Shown here: positions 8,699 to 19,590 of the stretch, in pieces | Position numbering within the stretch: the first letter of the stretch is position 1 | How the letters are laid out: each line of letters opens with the position of its first letter | Origin: DASYTH01 sp035762905 | GTDB lineage: Bacteria; Actinomycetota; Actinomycetes; Mycobacteriales; Pseudonocardiaceae | DNA length: 64,000 nt | Assembly: GCF_035762905.1 (NCBI RefSeq) | Contig: NZ_DASUCC010000103.1 | Span: forward strand, 1-64,000 | Reading direction: 5' to 3' | Program-made: the position numbers and the translations under genes | Notes under the pieces: generated by a model | Told to the model about the DNA's origin: nothing | The model's database searches: none | Seen by the model: the letters and a program-made list of their open reading frames with translations, nothing else

Positions 8699-8699
<1 letters not shown>
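7926..8699 (-). CDS. XdhC/CoxI-family molybdoenzyme maturation factor
   Basis: The 257-residue protein matches the XdhC/CoxI family. It has an N-terminal domain with PGDRALVLPDGTIEGFVGGTCAES, and a C-terminal Rossmann-like domain with a VVASHGRDEEPVLRAAL segment. Family members bind or sulfurate molybdenum cofactor and deliver it to xanthine/CO dehydrogenase large subunits in the cytoplasm. In Oligotropha both CoxF and CoxI are of this type, so I give no symbol. The ATG at 8699 overlaps the coxL stop in an ATGA, so it is translated in the same operon between coxL and coxD. Confidence 0.88.
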
Positions 8700-11064
<2,365 letters not shown>

Positions 11065-11068
<4 letters not shown>

Positions 11069-11571
11069 GCCCGCACCTCCTCTTCGGCCGACGCCGGCGC
11101 CGCCTCGGCACCGCCGGAATGCTCGGCGGCCCAACGGATCGAGCGCACGATGTTCTCGTAACCGGTGCACCGGCACAGTTGCCCGGAGATCGCCTCGCGG
11201 ATCTCCGCCTCGGACGGGTCGGGCAGCCGGTCGAGCAGCCAGCGGGCGGTCAGCATCATCCCCGGCGTGCAGAACCCGCACTGCAACCCGTGGCAGGCAA
11301 CGAAACCCTGCTGCACGGGGTCCAACTCGGCGCCGCTGGCCAGGCCCTCGACCGTGGTCACCTCGTGCCCGTCGGCCATCACCGCGAGCACCGTGCACGA
11401 CTTCACCGGCACTCCGTCCAGGTGCACGACGCACACTCCGCAGTTGGAGGTGTCGCAGCCCCAGTGCGTGCCGGTCAGCCGCAGCGTGTCGCGCAGGAAG
11501 TGCACGAGCAGCAGCCGGGGCTCGACGTCCTCGGTGTACTCCTGCCCGTTGACCGTCACCGTGATCTGCAT
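11065..11571 (-). CDS. coxS: aerobic CO dehydrogenase small [2Fe-2S] subunit
   Basis: The 168-residue iron-sulfur subunit passes electrons from the Mo site of CoxL to the FAD of CoxM. Two [2Fe-2S] motifs are complete: a plant-ferredoxin-type site (Cys39, Cys44, Cys47, Cys59) and the C-terminal all-helical site (Cys98, Cys101, Cys133, Cys135 in GLQCGFCTPG and QLCRCTGY). Length is standard, apart from an Ala/Glu-rich tail after residue 150. It begins 1 bp after the coxM stop and overlaps coxL by 4 bp. Confidence 0.96.
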
Positions 11572-11572
11572 G

Positions 11573-12445
11573 TCAGGCCTCCTCTCCGCGCGCCCGTGCC
11601 GCGGCCCGGCGCAGTGCCCTTGTGGTCAGCTCTCCGGCCAGATGGCGTTTGTAGTCAACGGGTCCGCGCTGGTCGGCCGCGGGATTGCAGTGCTCGGCGG
11701 CGATCCGGCCGGCCTCGGCGAACCGCTCGTCGCTGGCCTGCCCGCCGCGCAGGAAGTCCTCGGCCTCGGCGGCGACGAACCCGGTCGCGCCCACCGCGGT
11801 CAGGCCGATGCCCACCTCGGTGACCGTGTCGCCGACCAGGTTCAGCACCGCCCCGGCCGCGGCCACCGCCCAGTCCCCGACCCGGCGCTCGACCTTCTCG
11901 TAGGCGCTGGCGTGCGACCGGATCGGCACCCGCAGCTCCACCAACAGTTCGCCGTCGTCGAGCGCGGTCTGGTACGGCCCGACGAAGAACTCCCGCGCCG
12001 GGATCGTGCGCCGGCCGCCCGGCCCGACCGCCACCAGGTCGGCCCGCAGCGCCGCGAACGCCGCGGACAGGTCCTCGGACGGGTCGGCCTGGCACAGCGA
12101 TCCGCCGACCGTGCCCCGGTTGCGGACCACCGGATCGGCGATCACCCGCTCCGCGTCGCGCAGGATCGGGAAGTGCTCGCCGGCCACCGCCGAGTGCAGC
12201 AACTCGGTGTGCCGGACCATCGCCCCGATCCGCAGCGCGTCGCCGTCGACGCTGATCCCGGCCAGCTCCACGAGGTCGTTGATGTCGATCAGCGCCTCGG
12301 GTTGGGCCAACCGCAGCTTCATCATGGGCAGCAGGCTGTGGCCACCGGCCACCACCCGCGATTCGGGACCGTACTGGGCAAGCAGCGTCAACGCGTGCTC
12401 GACGCTGGTCGCCTTCTCGTACTGGAACGGTGCTGGAACCTGCAT
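11573..12445 (-). CDS. coxM: aerobic CO dehydrogenase medium (FAD) subunit
   Basis: The 290-residue FAD subunit of CO dehydrogenase takes electrons from CoxS to the quinone or respiratory chain. The FAD motifs AGGHSLLPMMKLR (residues 33-45) and TVGGSLCQADPSED are present, followed by the C-terminal CoxM domain. The ATG at 12445 was chosen because it has AGGAG 7-8 bp upstream and matches the family N-terminus (MQVPAPFQY...). It is the first gene of the cox operon and diverges from the LysR gene over 159 bp that contain a palindrome. Confidence 0.95.
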   Translation of the reverse strand: MQVPAPFQYEKATSVEHALTLLAQYGPESRVVAGGHSLLPMMKLRLAQPEALIDINDLVELAGISVDGDALRIGAMVRHTELLHSAVAGEHFPILRDAERVIADPVVRNRGTVGGSLCQADPSEDLSAAFAALRADLVAVGPGGRRTIPAREFFVGPYQTALDDGELLVELRVPIRSHASAYEKVERRVGDWAVAAAGAVLNLVGDTVTEVGIGLTAVGATGFVAAEAEDFLRGGQASDERFAEAGRIAAEHCNPAADQRGPVDYKRHLAGELTTRALRRAAARARGEEA

Positions 12446-12572
12446 GGGCGCGCTCCTGCCCGGCCCGGGCAGCGCGCCGCGCACCGGGCGGCCAGAGGTC
12501 ACCGCACCGTGCCGTGCGGGAATCGTGCGCCCGGTCGGGGACCTGGGCAACAGGTCGTTAAGTCATTACTTA

Positions 12573-12586
12573 TCCGCGATAGCGGA
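12573..12586. promoter_or_regulatory. candidate CoxR (LysR-type) operator
   Basis: TCCGC-GATA-GCGGA is a perfect 5-bp-arm palindrome, 18 bp before the LysR start and 127 bp before coxM, in an AT-richer patch (TTAGTCATTACTTATCC). LysR regulators commonly bind such interrupted dyads in divergent promoters and control both genes. Confidence 0.45.
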
Positions 12587-12604
12587 AGGGTTCACAATCT
12601 CGGG

Positions 12605-13552
12605 ATGACGCTCACCCAGCTGGCCACGTTCGTCATGGTCGCCAAGCTGGGCTCGGTCAAGGCGGCGGCCCGGGCCCTCGCCGTGAGCGAGCCGGCCGTG
12701 TCCCAGGCGCTGTCCGCGCTGCGGCACCACCTGGAGGACCCGTTGATCGAACGGGTGGGCACCAGCATGCGGCTGACCACGGCCGGCAAGCGGCTGCTCC
12801 CGGTGGCCAGCCAGATGGTCCACCTCGGCCGGGACGCCGAGGCCGCGGTGCGCGCCGGGCAGGGCGCCGCCGAGCAGCTGCGCCTGGTGGGCAGCAGCAC
12901 GGTCGCCGAGTTCGTGGCGCCGCCGCTGATCGACACGTTCCGCCGGGTGTGCGGGCGCCGGGTGGACACCTCGGCCGGGGTGGCGGCCAGCGAGGAGATG
13001 GCCGCCCTGGTGGAGAACCGGTTCGCCGACGTGGCCATCGGACCCAACCTGGCCGCGGTGCACCGCAACGAGCTGCAGAGCGTCGCCGTGTTCCGCACCC
13101 GGCTGGTGCTGGTGACCTCCCCCGGCGCCCACCCGCCGGGTCCGCCCGAGCTCTGGCCGTGGCTGGTGGACCAGTACGCCGCCGACCCGCACAGCGACTG
13201 CGGGGAACTGCTGCATCGGTTACACGTGGCCGAGTCCCGGGTGCGGGTCTTCCCCAACCAGACCGCGGCCTGGGCCGCCGCAGCGCAGGGCGCCGGGCTC
13301 GCCCCGGCCCTCGAGCACCTGGTCGCCGAGCAGCTCCGGCGGGGCGAGCTGGTCGTCGTGGACACGCCGGCCACGCCGGTGGAGACCACCTGGTACGCCA
13401 CCGCCCTGCCGGCGGAACGCCGGTCCCCGGCCACCGACGCGTTCCTGCACTTCCTCGACACCGCTCCGGCGCTGCGGGTGATGCGCAACCCCGGCGCCGG
13501 CGTGCCGCCATCGGCGTTCCGGCCGCCGGTGTACGTCACCCTGTGGAGCTGA
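12605..13552 (+). CDS. LysR family regulator divergent from the cox operon
   Basis: The 315-residue protein has the LysR winged helix at residues 1-60 (LATFVMVAKLGSVKAAARALAVSEPAVSQALSALR contains the recognition helix) and a periplasmic-binding-like effector domain. Its place, divergent from coxM, is like that of many cox regulators. By analogy it may activate cox genes in response to CO or carbon starvation, but the ligand is unknown. A TCCGC/GCGGA dyad lies just upstream. The C-terminus has a Pro-rich tail (PPSAFRPPVY) that is slightly longer than usual. Confidence 0.9.
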   Translation: MTLTQLATFVMVAKLGSVKAAARALAVSEPAVSQALSALRHHLEDPLIERVGTSMRLTTAGKRLLPVASQMVHLGRDAEAAVRAGQGAAEQLRLVGSSTVAEFVAPPLIDTFRRVCGRRVDTSAGVAASEEMAALVENRFADVAIGPNLAAVHRNELQSVAVFRTRLVLVTSPGAHPPGPPELWPWLVDQYAADPHSDCGELLHRLHVAESRVRVFPNQTAAWAAAAQGAGLAPALEHLVAEQLRRGELVVVDTPATPVETTWYATALPAERRSPATDAFLHFLDTAPALRVMRNPGAGVPPSAFRPPVYVTLWS

Positions 13553-13625
13553 GGGAACGGAATCGCCGCGCGCCGCGTCCCTCCTTCGATAACCTGGCGC
13601 CCTCCGCCCATCCCTTGGGGGTTCG

Positions 13626-14150
13626 ATGTCGCTGTACGGGGATCCCGACGAGCTGGACCGGATCGCCGGTCAGATCGAGCAGCGGGCCGCCGACGTGCGT
13701 ACCCGCGGCGGTGAGATGGTCACCCGCGCCGACGCCATGCAGTGGCGCTCGGTCGCCGCGGACCGGTGCCGGGAGACCGTCGGCGGGGACCGGAAGAACC
13801 TGGACACGGTGGCCGGCCGGATGGACGAGGCGGCCGCGGTGCTGCGCGGGCACGCCCAGGAGGTCCGCGAGCTGCTCGCGTTGATCAAGCGGATCGAGGA
13901 GGCCGTGGTCGGCTGGTTCAACAGCGCCATCGACCGGTTCAACCGGGCCGTGGAGAACTTCCGCAACGCGGTGTCCGATGTGCTGGACTCGGTCGGCAAC
14001 TTCCTCGGCTTCGGCGGCGGCGAGGCGCCGCAGCCGCCCACCCCGCCGTGGCAGAACTGGCCGCACCAGCCGGGCAACCTGCCGGCCAGCGGCGACCGGG
14101 CCTGGCTCGACGTCGGCCGGTTCATGCAGGGCCAGGGGGTGCTGCGGTGA
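13626..14150 (+). CDS. WXG100-like secreted substrate candidate
   Basis: The 174-residue, mostly helical protein has a WxS/WxG-type turn (MQWRSVAADRCRE, Trp40) between two amphipathic helices. This resembles WXG100/ESAT-6-like type VII substrates in its first 100 residues. A second helical segment and a Pro-rich C-terminus (PQPPTPPWQNWPHQPG) follow. No Sec signal is present, as expected for type VII export. The start ATG is preceded by TTGGGGGTT, and an upstream GATAAC at about 13588 may be a -10 box. It overlaps the EspG-like gene by 4 bp (GTGA), so it is the first gene of a four-gene coupled operon. Confidence 0.7.
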   Translation: MSLYGDPDELDRIAGQIEQRAADVRTRGGEMVTRADAMQWRSVAADRCRETVGGDRKNLDTVAGRMDEAAAVLRGHAQEVRELLALIKRIEEAVVGWFNSAIDRFNRAVENFRNAVSDVLDSVGNFLGFGGGEAPQPPTPPWQNWPHQPGNLPASGDRAWLDVGRFMQGQGVLR

Positions 14151-14944
14151 CGGCACCCGGCTCGACCGCGCCGCACCGGTTGCGGCTGACCGCCGCCGAG
14201 TACGCCTGGCTGGTCGAGCGGCTCGGGCTGGCCATGCCGCCCGGCTGGGAGCCGGTGGAGCCGGCCGGCTCATCCGCACCGGCCGGGCTGGCCGAGAAGG
14301 GCGTGCTCGTCGACGGCGAGGTGCACCCGTCGGTGGCGATGAACCTGCGGATCCTGGCCGGCCCGCAGGTCATGCTGGACACCACCGCCAGCATCGGCGC
14401 GGCCGGGCTGCACAGCCTGCACGCGATCGCCGGAGCGCTCGGCGCGTCCCTGTTCCAGCTCGGCGACGGCGCCGTGGAGCTGTCCCTGTTCGCCGCGAGC
14501 GACCTGGGCGGCGAGCTGGTCCGGGCGGTGCCGCCGGAGGCGGAGCCGGAGATCGGCACCGCGCTCGGCGAGGGCGCCGGGACCGACCCGCCGCACGGCC
14601 GGGTACCGGTGGCCGCGCTGCACGAGCTGGGGGTGGCCGAGCTGCTGCGCGGCGCCGACCCGGACGCGCCGGCCGAGGTGCTCGCCCAGCTGCGGCTGCC
14701 GGCGGCCGAGGCGGAGCTGGCCGCCGACGTGGCCAACCGGACCAACGGCGGGCTGGTCTGCCAGGTCACCGCGCGGGTGGCGCAGGACGTGCGCAGTGCC
14801 CGGGTGGCCTGGCTGCACGCCGGCGACGGCTGGCTGGGCCTGCGGCCGGACGCGCAGCGCCGGGTGCTGCTCGAGCCGGTCGCCCGCGCCGATCTCGGCG
14901 TCTGGGTGGCCCCCTACGTCGCGGAGGCGGTGTCGAATGGGTAG
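14147..14944 (+). CDS. EspG-like ESX secretion chaperone
   Basis: The 265-residue protein resembles ESX secretion-associated EspG proteins of Pseudonocardiaceae: an N-terminal LRLTAAEYAWLVERLGLAMPPGW, a central beta-rich repeat and a C-terminal VARADLGVWVAPYV strand. In mycobacteria EspG binds PE-PPE substrates in the cytoplasm and keeps them soluble for ESX export. Here the neighbours are a WXG100-like protein and a hydrolase with an ESX-like N-terminus, so it may be their dedicated chaperone. The GTG start overlaps the upstream stop; the stop at 14944 overlaps the next start by 8 bp. No ESX core genes are in the window. Confidence 0.75.
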   Translation: MTAPGSTAPHRLRLTAAEYAWLVERLGLAMPPGWEPVEPAGSSAPAGLAEKGVLVDGEVHPSVAMNLRILAGPQVMLDTTASIGAAGLHSLHAIAGALGASLFQLGDGAVELSLFAASDLGGELVRAVPPEAEPEIGTALGEGAGTDPPHGRVPVAALHELGVAELLRGADPDAPAEVLAQLRLPAAEAELAADVANRTNGGLVCQVTARVAQDVRSARVAWLHAGDGWLGLRPDAQRRVLLEPVARADLGVWVAPYVAEAVSNG

Positions 14945-16274
14945 CCCCGGACCGGGCGTCACCGACATCCGGGTCGGCGGTGGCGCCGGCGGCACCGAGG
15001 CCAGGTTCGAGGACCTGGCCGCCATGGGCGACCTGACCGACGACGTGGCCGCCGACACCCTCGGCATCGCCATGTCCAGCCACCGGTACCTGGTCGACCC
15101 GAACGTGGTGGCCTCCGCGGTGCTCAACCCGGCCGGCGTGGCCCGGTTCGAAGCGGCCATGCTCGGCGCGCTGGACGGGCCGACCGGGCTCACCGCCACC
15201 TCGGCCGCGATCGGCCTGCGCGGGATCGCGCTGCGCGCCACCTCCGCGGCTTACCAGGAGGTCGACCAGCTCAGCGCCAGGGCGCTGGACGCGATCCGGT
15301 GGATGGAGGGCGCGGTCGTCACCTCCAGCCCGGCCACCGCGGCGCCCACGGCGCTGATCGGCGGCGGCGCGCTGGCCGCCGACGTCTACCTCAACTACGA
15401 CGGCGACTGGCAGCGGTACCTGGTCGAGCACCCCGGCATGGTGGATCAGCTGATCGGCATGTCCCCCGGCATGCTCAGCTCGCTCGGCCTGCCCACCGAC
15501 CTGGCCACCCTGATGGATCTCACCGCCGCGGCCTACCCGGACGGCGAGCCCCGGGTCACCGACGGCGGCGTGGACGGTGCCGCGGGGACCCCACCGCGGA
15601 ACCTCGGCGACATCATGGAGGGTCTGGACCACCGCAACGGCACCGATCCCAATATCGACGTGCGCCGGGTGGTCGGCCCGGATGGCCGGGTCGCGTACAT
15701 CGTGGACATCCCCGGTACCCGGGTGTGGAATCTGCCCGGCCAGGACGGCGGCAGCGCCAACGACTTCGGCACCAACATCGACGCCATGGCCGGCAACGAA
15801 ACCGTGCTGCAGAAGGGCATCGAGGAGGCCATGCGACGGGCGGGCGTCGGCCCGAACGATCCGGTCATGCTGGTCGGGCACAGCCAGGGCGGGATCGTCG
15901 CCGCCCGCGCCGCCGGGGATTTCGCCGCCTCCGGCCAGTACAACGTGACCCACGTGGTCACCGCCGGCTCCCCGGTCGGCCGCATCCCGGTCCCGGACGG
16001 CATCCAGATGCTGTCCCTGGAGAACAGCGGCGACATCGTCCCGCACCTCGACGCCGCCGAGAACCCGGGCTCGGACAACCGCACCACGGTGATCTTCGAC
16101 AACCAGACCGGCACGGTCGGCGGCAACCACGCCATCGGCGGCAACTACACCGAAGCCGCCCGCCAGCTCGACACCAGCACCGACCCGTCGGTGCAACGCT
16201 TCCGGGACAGCGCCGGCGTGTTCATCGGCGGCGTCAGCGTGGAAACCCACCAGTACACGGTCGAACGCCGGTGA
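14937..16274 (+). CDS. putative ESX effector with C-terminal serine hydrolase domain
   Basis: The 445-residue protein has a helical N-terminal half (about 1-200, containing WMEGAV at 122-127) that looks like a type VII substrate. Its alpha/beta hydrolase domain has GHSQGG at 314-319. A full triad can be proposed: Ser316, Asp366 (NSGDIVPHLD) and His398 (GGNHAIGG). It is therefore likely to be an exported esterase or lipase acting on lipids at the envelope or outside the cell. It is coupled to the EspG-like gene (8-bp overlap) and to the lipoprotein gene (GTGA). There is no Sec signal. The substrate is unknown. Confidence 0.7.
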   Translation: MGSPGPGVTDIRVGGGAGGTEARFEDLAAMGDLTDDVAADTLGIAMSSHRYLVDPNVVASAVLNPAGVARFEAAMLGALDGPTGLTATSAAIGLRGIALRATSAAYQEVDQLSARALDAIRWMEGAVVTSSPATAAPTALIGGGALAADVYLNYDGDWQRYLVEHPGMVDQLIGMSPGMLSSLGLPTDLATLMDLTAAAYPDGEPRVTDGGVDGAAGTPPRNLGDIMEGLDHRNGTDPNIDVRRVVGPDGRVAYIVDIPGTRVWNLPGQDGGSANDFGTNIDAMAGNETVLQKGIEEAMRRAGVGPNDPVMLVGHSQGGIVAARAAGDFAASGQYNVTHVVTAGSPVGRIPVPDGIQMLSLENSGDIVPHLDAAENPGSDNRTTVIFDNQTGTVGGNHAIGGNYTEAARQLDTSTDPSVQRFRDSAGVFIGGVSVETHQYTVERR

Positions 16275-16669
16275 GATCGCTGTACTGCGCCCTGTTCCTG
16301 CTGCTGCTCACCGCATGCGGCGAACAGGGGGTCAGCTTCGACGCCGAGGTCGACGAGCTCGGCAAGCACATCGTCGACGCCGTCAAGGCGGACGCCGCGG
16401 TCTCCGACGCCTCGTACCGCTACGAGCACGGCCTCGACCGCGGCCAGCACCTGCACATCACCGCCACCGTCACCGACCCGGCGCGGTCCGACCAGGTCGT
16501 CGACACCGCCGCCAAGACCTTCTGGCAGTCCCCGGCCCGGGTCTACCACCTCACCGTCACCGTCCAGGACGCCTCCGGCGCCACCCTCAGCACCAGGAAC
16601 ATCGAGGACGCCGCCTCCTTCGACCGCCCCGAGATGGAACGCAGCTACGGCCCCCGGCCAGGCCGGTGA
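16271..16669 (+). CDS. small lipoprotein of the EspG operon
   Basis: The 132-residue protein begins MRSLYCALFLLLLTACG, a lipoprotein signal peptide with lipobox LTAC and Cys16 as the lipidated residue. The mature part is an alpha/beta domain with no recognisable catalytic motif. The GTG start overlaps the hydrolase stop, so it is the last gene of the four-gene operon. It may anchor or receive the secreted hydrolase at the outer face of the membrane. I do not recognise the family. Confidence 0.75.
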   Translation: MRSLYCALFLLLLTACGEQGVSFDAEVDELGKHIVDAVKADAAVSDASYRYEHGLDRGQHLHITATVTDPARSDQVVDTAAKTFWQSPARVYHLTVTVQDASGATLSTRNIEDAASFDRPEMERSYGPRPGR

Positions 16670-16678
16670 ACTCCCCGT

Positions 16679-18145
16679 TCAGCCGTCGACCAGGAGGCCG
16701 CGCAGGGGGCCCTGGAGGCGGCCGGCGCGGCGGGAGATGCCGGGCAGGAGGGTGAGCCGGTGGGTGCGCCGGGCGCCGGAGGTGGTGCGGTCGGCCTGAT
16801 CCTCCGCGGTGGGGCGCCAGATGGTGTCGACCACGTCGGTCGGGTCGCCGTCGATCTCGGAGCGGGGCCGCTGCAGGTGTTCCGACCACAGGCGCAACCG
16901 GGTGTCGCGGGCGAGGGCGGCGTCGTCGGTGACGATATTGACCTCGGTGTCGTTGAACAGGGAGTGCTCGTTGAGGTTGGCCGAGCCGATGGTGAGCCAC
17001 TCGTCGTCCACGATGGCGGTCTTGGCGTGCACGTAGACGGTGGCGCTGCGGTCGCCGTCGTGGGCGGTGATCGTGGTGGCGAGCAGGCGGCGGCCGCCGT
17101 CGTCGGCCTCGACCAGCCGGCCGAGCTGGCCGCGGGTGGTGTCGGCGCCGTTGCTGGGCTTGCGGGGCAGGACGAGGACGACGCGGAACCGGTCGTCCGG
17201 CGGGTCGCGCAGCTTGTCGATCAGGATCTCGGCGATCTCGGGAGACCAGAGGAACTGGTTCTCCAGGTAGATCAGGTGCTGGGCGGAGCACAACGCGCGC
17301 CGGTAGACGTCCAGGATTGAGAAGTCGCCGTGCGGGGCGAACTCGTAGGTCCGCTCCGGAACGGTGCGGACCAGTTGGACCCGGCTGAACGCGGTCGGCC
17401 GCGGCGGTTCGGGCGCGGGGAGGGCGTCGCCGGTCACCTCGTTCCAGCGGGCCCGGAAGTGCTCGGCGACGTCGGCGACGGCCGGGCCGGTGACCCTGGT
17501 CGTCACGTCGTGCCAGCCGAGGGGCCGGTCGGCCGGGTGGTCCCGGCTGTCGTGCCGGTCGCCCTGCAGCGCAGTGAAGTCAAGGCCGCCGACGAACGCG
17601 GTGGTGTCGTCGACGATCACCAGTTTCTCGTGGTGACAGTGCATCGTGCGCTCCCGGGTGTCCAGCACGCAGCGCACCGCACTGTCCCTTGTGAACTCCG
17701 CCCGCGCCGTGCGCACTCGCTTGCGGGTCGGCTCGAACACCGGCACCGGCGGGCCACCCCACAGCAGCAGCCGGACCGGCACCCGGCGCGCGGTCTGCGC
17801 CAGCAGCTCGCGCAGGGTCGGCGCGCCGGGCTCGCGGGTCAGCCGGAAGTCGGGGCTGGCGTGCCAGTTGGCGATGTGCACCGACGATTCGGCCCCCTCG
17901 ATCGCGGCGCGGATGGCCGGCAGCGCCTCCTCGCCGTCGATCAGCACGTCCACCCGGTTGCCGTCCCGGACCGGGGCCCGATCGGAGAACCACCCGGTGG
18001 CGCCGGGTTCGAGGGCCGTGCGCCAGCCCAGCCGGGTGAGCCGCCGCCGGTGGTGTTGGCACAGCACCCGCTCCAACCCGTCGCCGACACGTTCGTCCAC
18101 CTTGTCCACCAACGCCCGAACTGTCGCCACCCCTCCATCCCACAA
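16679..18145 (-). CDS. phospholipase D-like protein with two HKD motifs
   Basis: The 488-residue protein is a PLD-superfamily enzyme with two complete HxK(x)4D motifs. The first is in HHEKLVIVDD (His172, Lys174, Asp179), the second in VHAKTAIVDD (His373, Lys375, Asp380) followed by GSANLNEHS. It probably transfers or hydrolyses phosphatidyl groups; cardiolipin synthase-like activity is also possible. No signal peptide or clear transmembrane anchor is seen, so location is uncertain. It is convergent with the lipoprotein gene (9 bp apart) and divergent from the Tat-exported cyclase. Confidence 0.9.
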   Translation of the reverse strand: MWDGGVATVRALVDKVDERVGDGLERVLCQHHRRRLTRLGWRTALEPGATGWFSDRAPVRDGNRVDVLIDGEEALPAIRAAIEGAESSVHIANWHASPDFRLTREPGAPTLRELLAQTARRVPVRLLLWGGPPVPVFEPTRKRVRTARAEFTRDSAVRCVLDTRERTMHCHHEKLVIVDDTTAFVGGLDFTALQGDRHDSRDHPADRPLGWHDVTTRVTGPAVADVAEHFRARWNEVTGDALPAPEPPRPTAFSRVQLVRTVPERTYEFAPHGDFSILDVYRRALCSAQHLIYLENQFLWSPEIAEILIDKLRDPPDDRFRVVLVLPRKPSNGADTTRGQLGRLVEADDGGRRLLATTITAHDGDRSATVYVHAKTAIVDDEWLTIGSANLNEHSLFNDTEVNIVTDDAALARDTRLRLWSEHLQRPRSEIDGDPTDVVDTIWRPTAEDQADRTTSGARRTHRLTLLPGISRRAGRLQGPLRGLLVDG

Positions 18146-18216
18146 CAGATCACCAGTTTCCGCCCGATGCGGTTACGCTCAGGATCCGTTCCGTGGCCTA
18201 GCGAAAGGGGAACCGC

Positions 18217-19464
18217 ATGCGGTCCGACATCCTGCGGGCACATCTGGACCGGCGCAAGGTCCTCGGCCTCGGCGCGGCGGCCACCGTGGCCGCCGCGGTG
18301 GCGCCCGCGGCCGCGACCCCGGCAGCCGCCGAGGGGCAGCCCGGCGGCCAGGGGCAGTTCAGCGACGCCATGTTCACCCCGGACGAGGTGGCCGGTTGGG
18401 CCGAGCGCACCGCGCGCCGGTACGGCCGCGACGACCAGCGCGGCACGTTCAACGAGATCAACCCGCAGACCACCCGCCGCGCCCTCGACCTGCTCGAGCG
18501 CGGCGGCCCGGTGCGCACGTACAACCTGGGCGAGCTGCTGTCCGACGACTTCCCGGCGTTTCCGTCCACCCCGCCCCGGACGCTGCGGCAGCGGCTGCTG
18601 GTCAACGGCTACCAGCCGCGCGGCGAGTTCGTCCCGGTCGCCGAGTACGACCCGAGGACCCACCCGTCGGCCGGCATCCTCGGCTCCCCCACCCCGCTCG
18701 GCCCGAACGCGCTGTCCTTCCACGAGGAGCGGTTCCCGCACAGCGGCACGTACCAGGTCGCCACGCAACTGGACAACCTCGGCCACATCGGCGTCGGCGA
18801 GGTCTACTACAACGGCAACCGCGGACCGGACATCGCCACCCCGCGCGGGCTTTCCCGGCTCGGCAACGAGAACATGGGTCCGGTCGTCACCCGCGCGGTG
18901 ATCTACGACATCGTCGGCCTCAAGCTGGCCACCGGTGCCCGCGGCGACCTGTTCCGCTCGCCGGTCAACGACGAGTGGGTGCTGCGCGACAACTACCGGA
19001 TCACCCTGGAGGACATGCGCACCGCATTGCGCCGCCAGGGCGTGCGCCGCGAGCCCGGCGCCGGCGACGTGGCGGTCTTCCGCACCGGCTGGACCCACCT
19101 GCTCAACCGGGCGGGCTTCGACGACCCGGCCGACCCGAGCAACGCCCGCTACCTGGCCGCCGAACCCGGCATCTTCCTGCGCGAGGCGCGCTATCTCGCC
19201 GACCGCCGGGTGGCCATCGCGGCCAGCGACACCTGGGGTCTTGAGGTGCTGGATCCCGCCGTCACGGCCGGAAACCTGTTCCCGGTGCACCAGGTGCTGA
19301 TCGTGCAGAACGGCGTGCGGGTGGGCGAGGGAGTGCGCACGGAAAGCCTGGTGCGCGACGGGGTGTTCGAGTTCGTCTACATCGTGACGCCGCAGTTCCA
19401 CGTCGGATCGACGGCGGGGAACACTCCGCCTGCCGGGCTGGCGGTGACCGGCCGGCACATATAA
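18217..19464 (+). CDS. Tat-exported cyclase-family (kynurenine formamidase-like) hydrolase
   Basis: The 415-residue protein has a twin-arginine signal (DRRKVLGLGAAATVAAAVAP, residues 11-30) and an AEG cleavage region near 39. The mature domain matches the large cyclase family (PF04199 type). TQLDNLGHIGVG (about 183-194) corresponds to the metal-binding D-G-L-x-H region of such amidohydrolases, here with Asn in place of Gly. These metal-dependent enzymes open lactams or formamides; the substrate is unknown. The ATG follows GAAAGGGGAACC. A 127-bp AT-rich gap with two palindromes separates it from the sigma factor gene. Confidence 0.82.
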   Translation: MRSDILRAHLDRRKVLGLGAAATVAAAVAPAAATPAAAEGQPGGQGQFSDAMFTPDEVAGWAERTARRYGRDDQRGTFNEINPQTTRRALDLLERGGPVRTYNLGELLSDDFPAFPSTPPRTLRQRLLVNGYQPRGEFVPVAEYDPRTHPSAGILGSPTPLGPNALSFHEERFPHSGTYQVATQLDNLGHIGVGEVYYNGNRGPDIATPRGLSRLGNENMGPVVTRAVIYDIVGLKLATGARGDLFRSPVNDEWVLRDNYRITLEDMRTALRRQGVRREPGAGDVAVFRTGWTHLLNRAGFDDPADPSNARYLAAEPGIFLREARYLADRRVAIAASDTWGLEVLDPAVTAGNLFPVHQVLIVQNGVRVGEGVRTESLVRDGVFEFVYIVTPQFHVGSTAGNTPPAGLAVTGRHI

Positions 19465-19491
19465 AATGACATTTCGCTTTTCAACGCCTAG

Positions 19492-19548
19492 GTAATTACA
19501 TTACGTCGCGAGATCACTTCGTTGTGCAACATCCCCAACCCTGGGGAT
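19492..19548 (+). promoter_or_regulatory. two palindromes upstream of the sigma factor gene
   Basis: GTAAT-TAC-ATTAC (19492-19504) and ATCCCC-AACCCT-GGGGAT (19531-19548) lie 87 and 43 bp before the sigma factor start, in one of the few AT-rich stretches here. Either may be an operator. The first may instead be part of the end of the cyclase transcript. Confidence 0.4.
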
Positions 19549-19590
19549 TCTCCTGATACGAATTGATCGCCGGCTTCCTAGGCTCCCTCC

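Noticed and set aside
13626..16669. Complete ESX (type VII) secretion locus
   Set aside because: No EccC ATPase, EccB, EccD, EccE or mycosin gene is present. Only the substrate/chaperone-type genes are visible.
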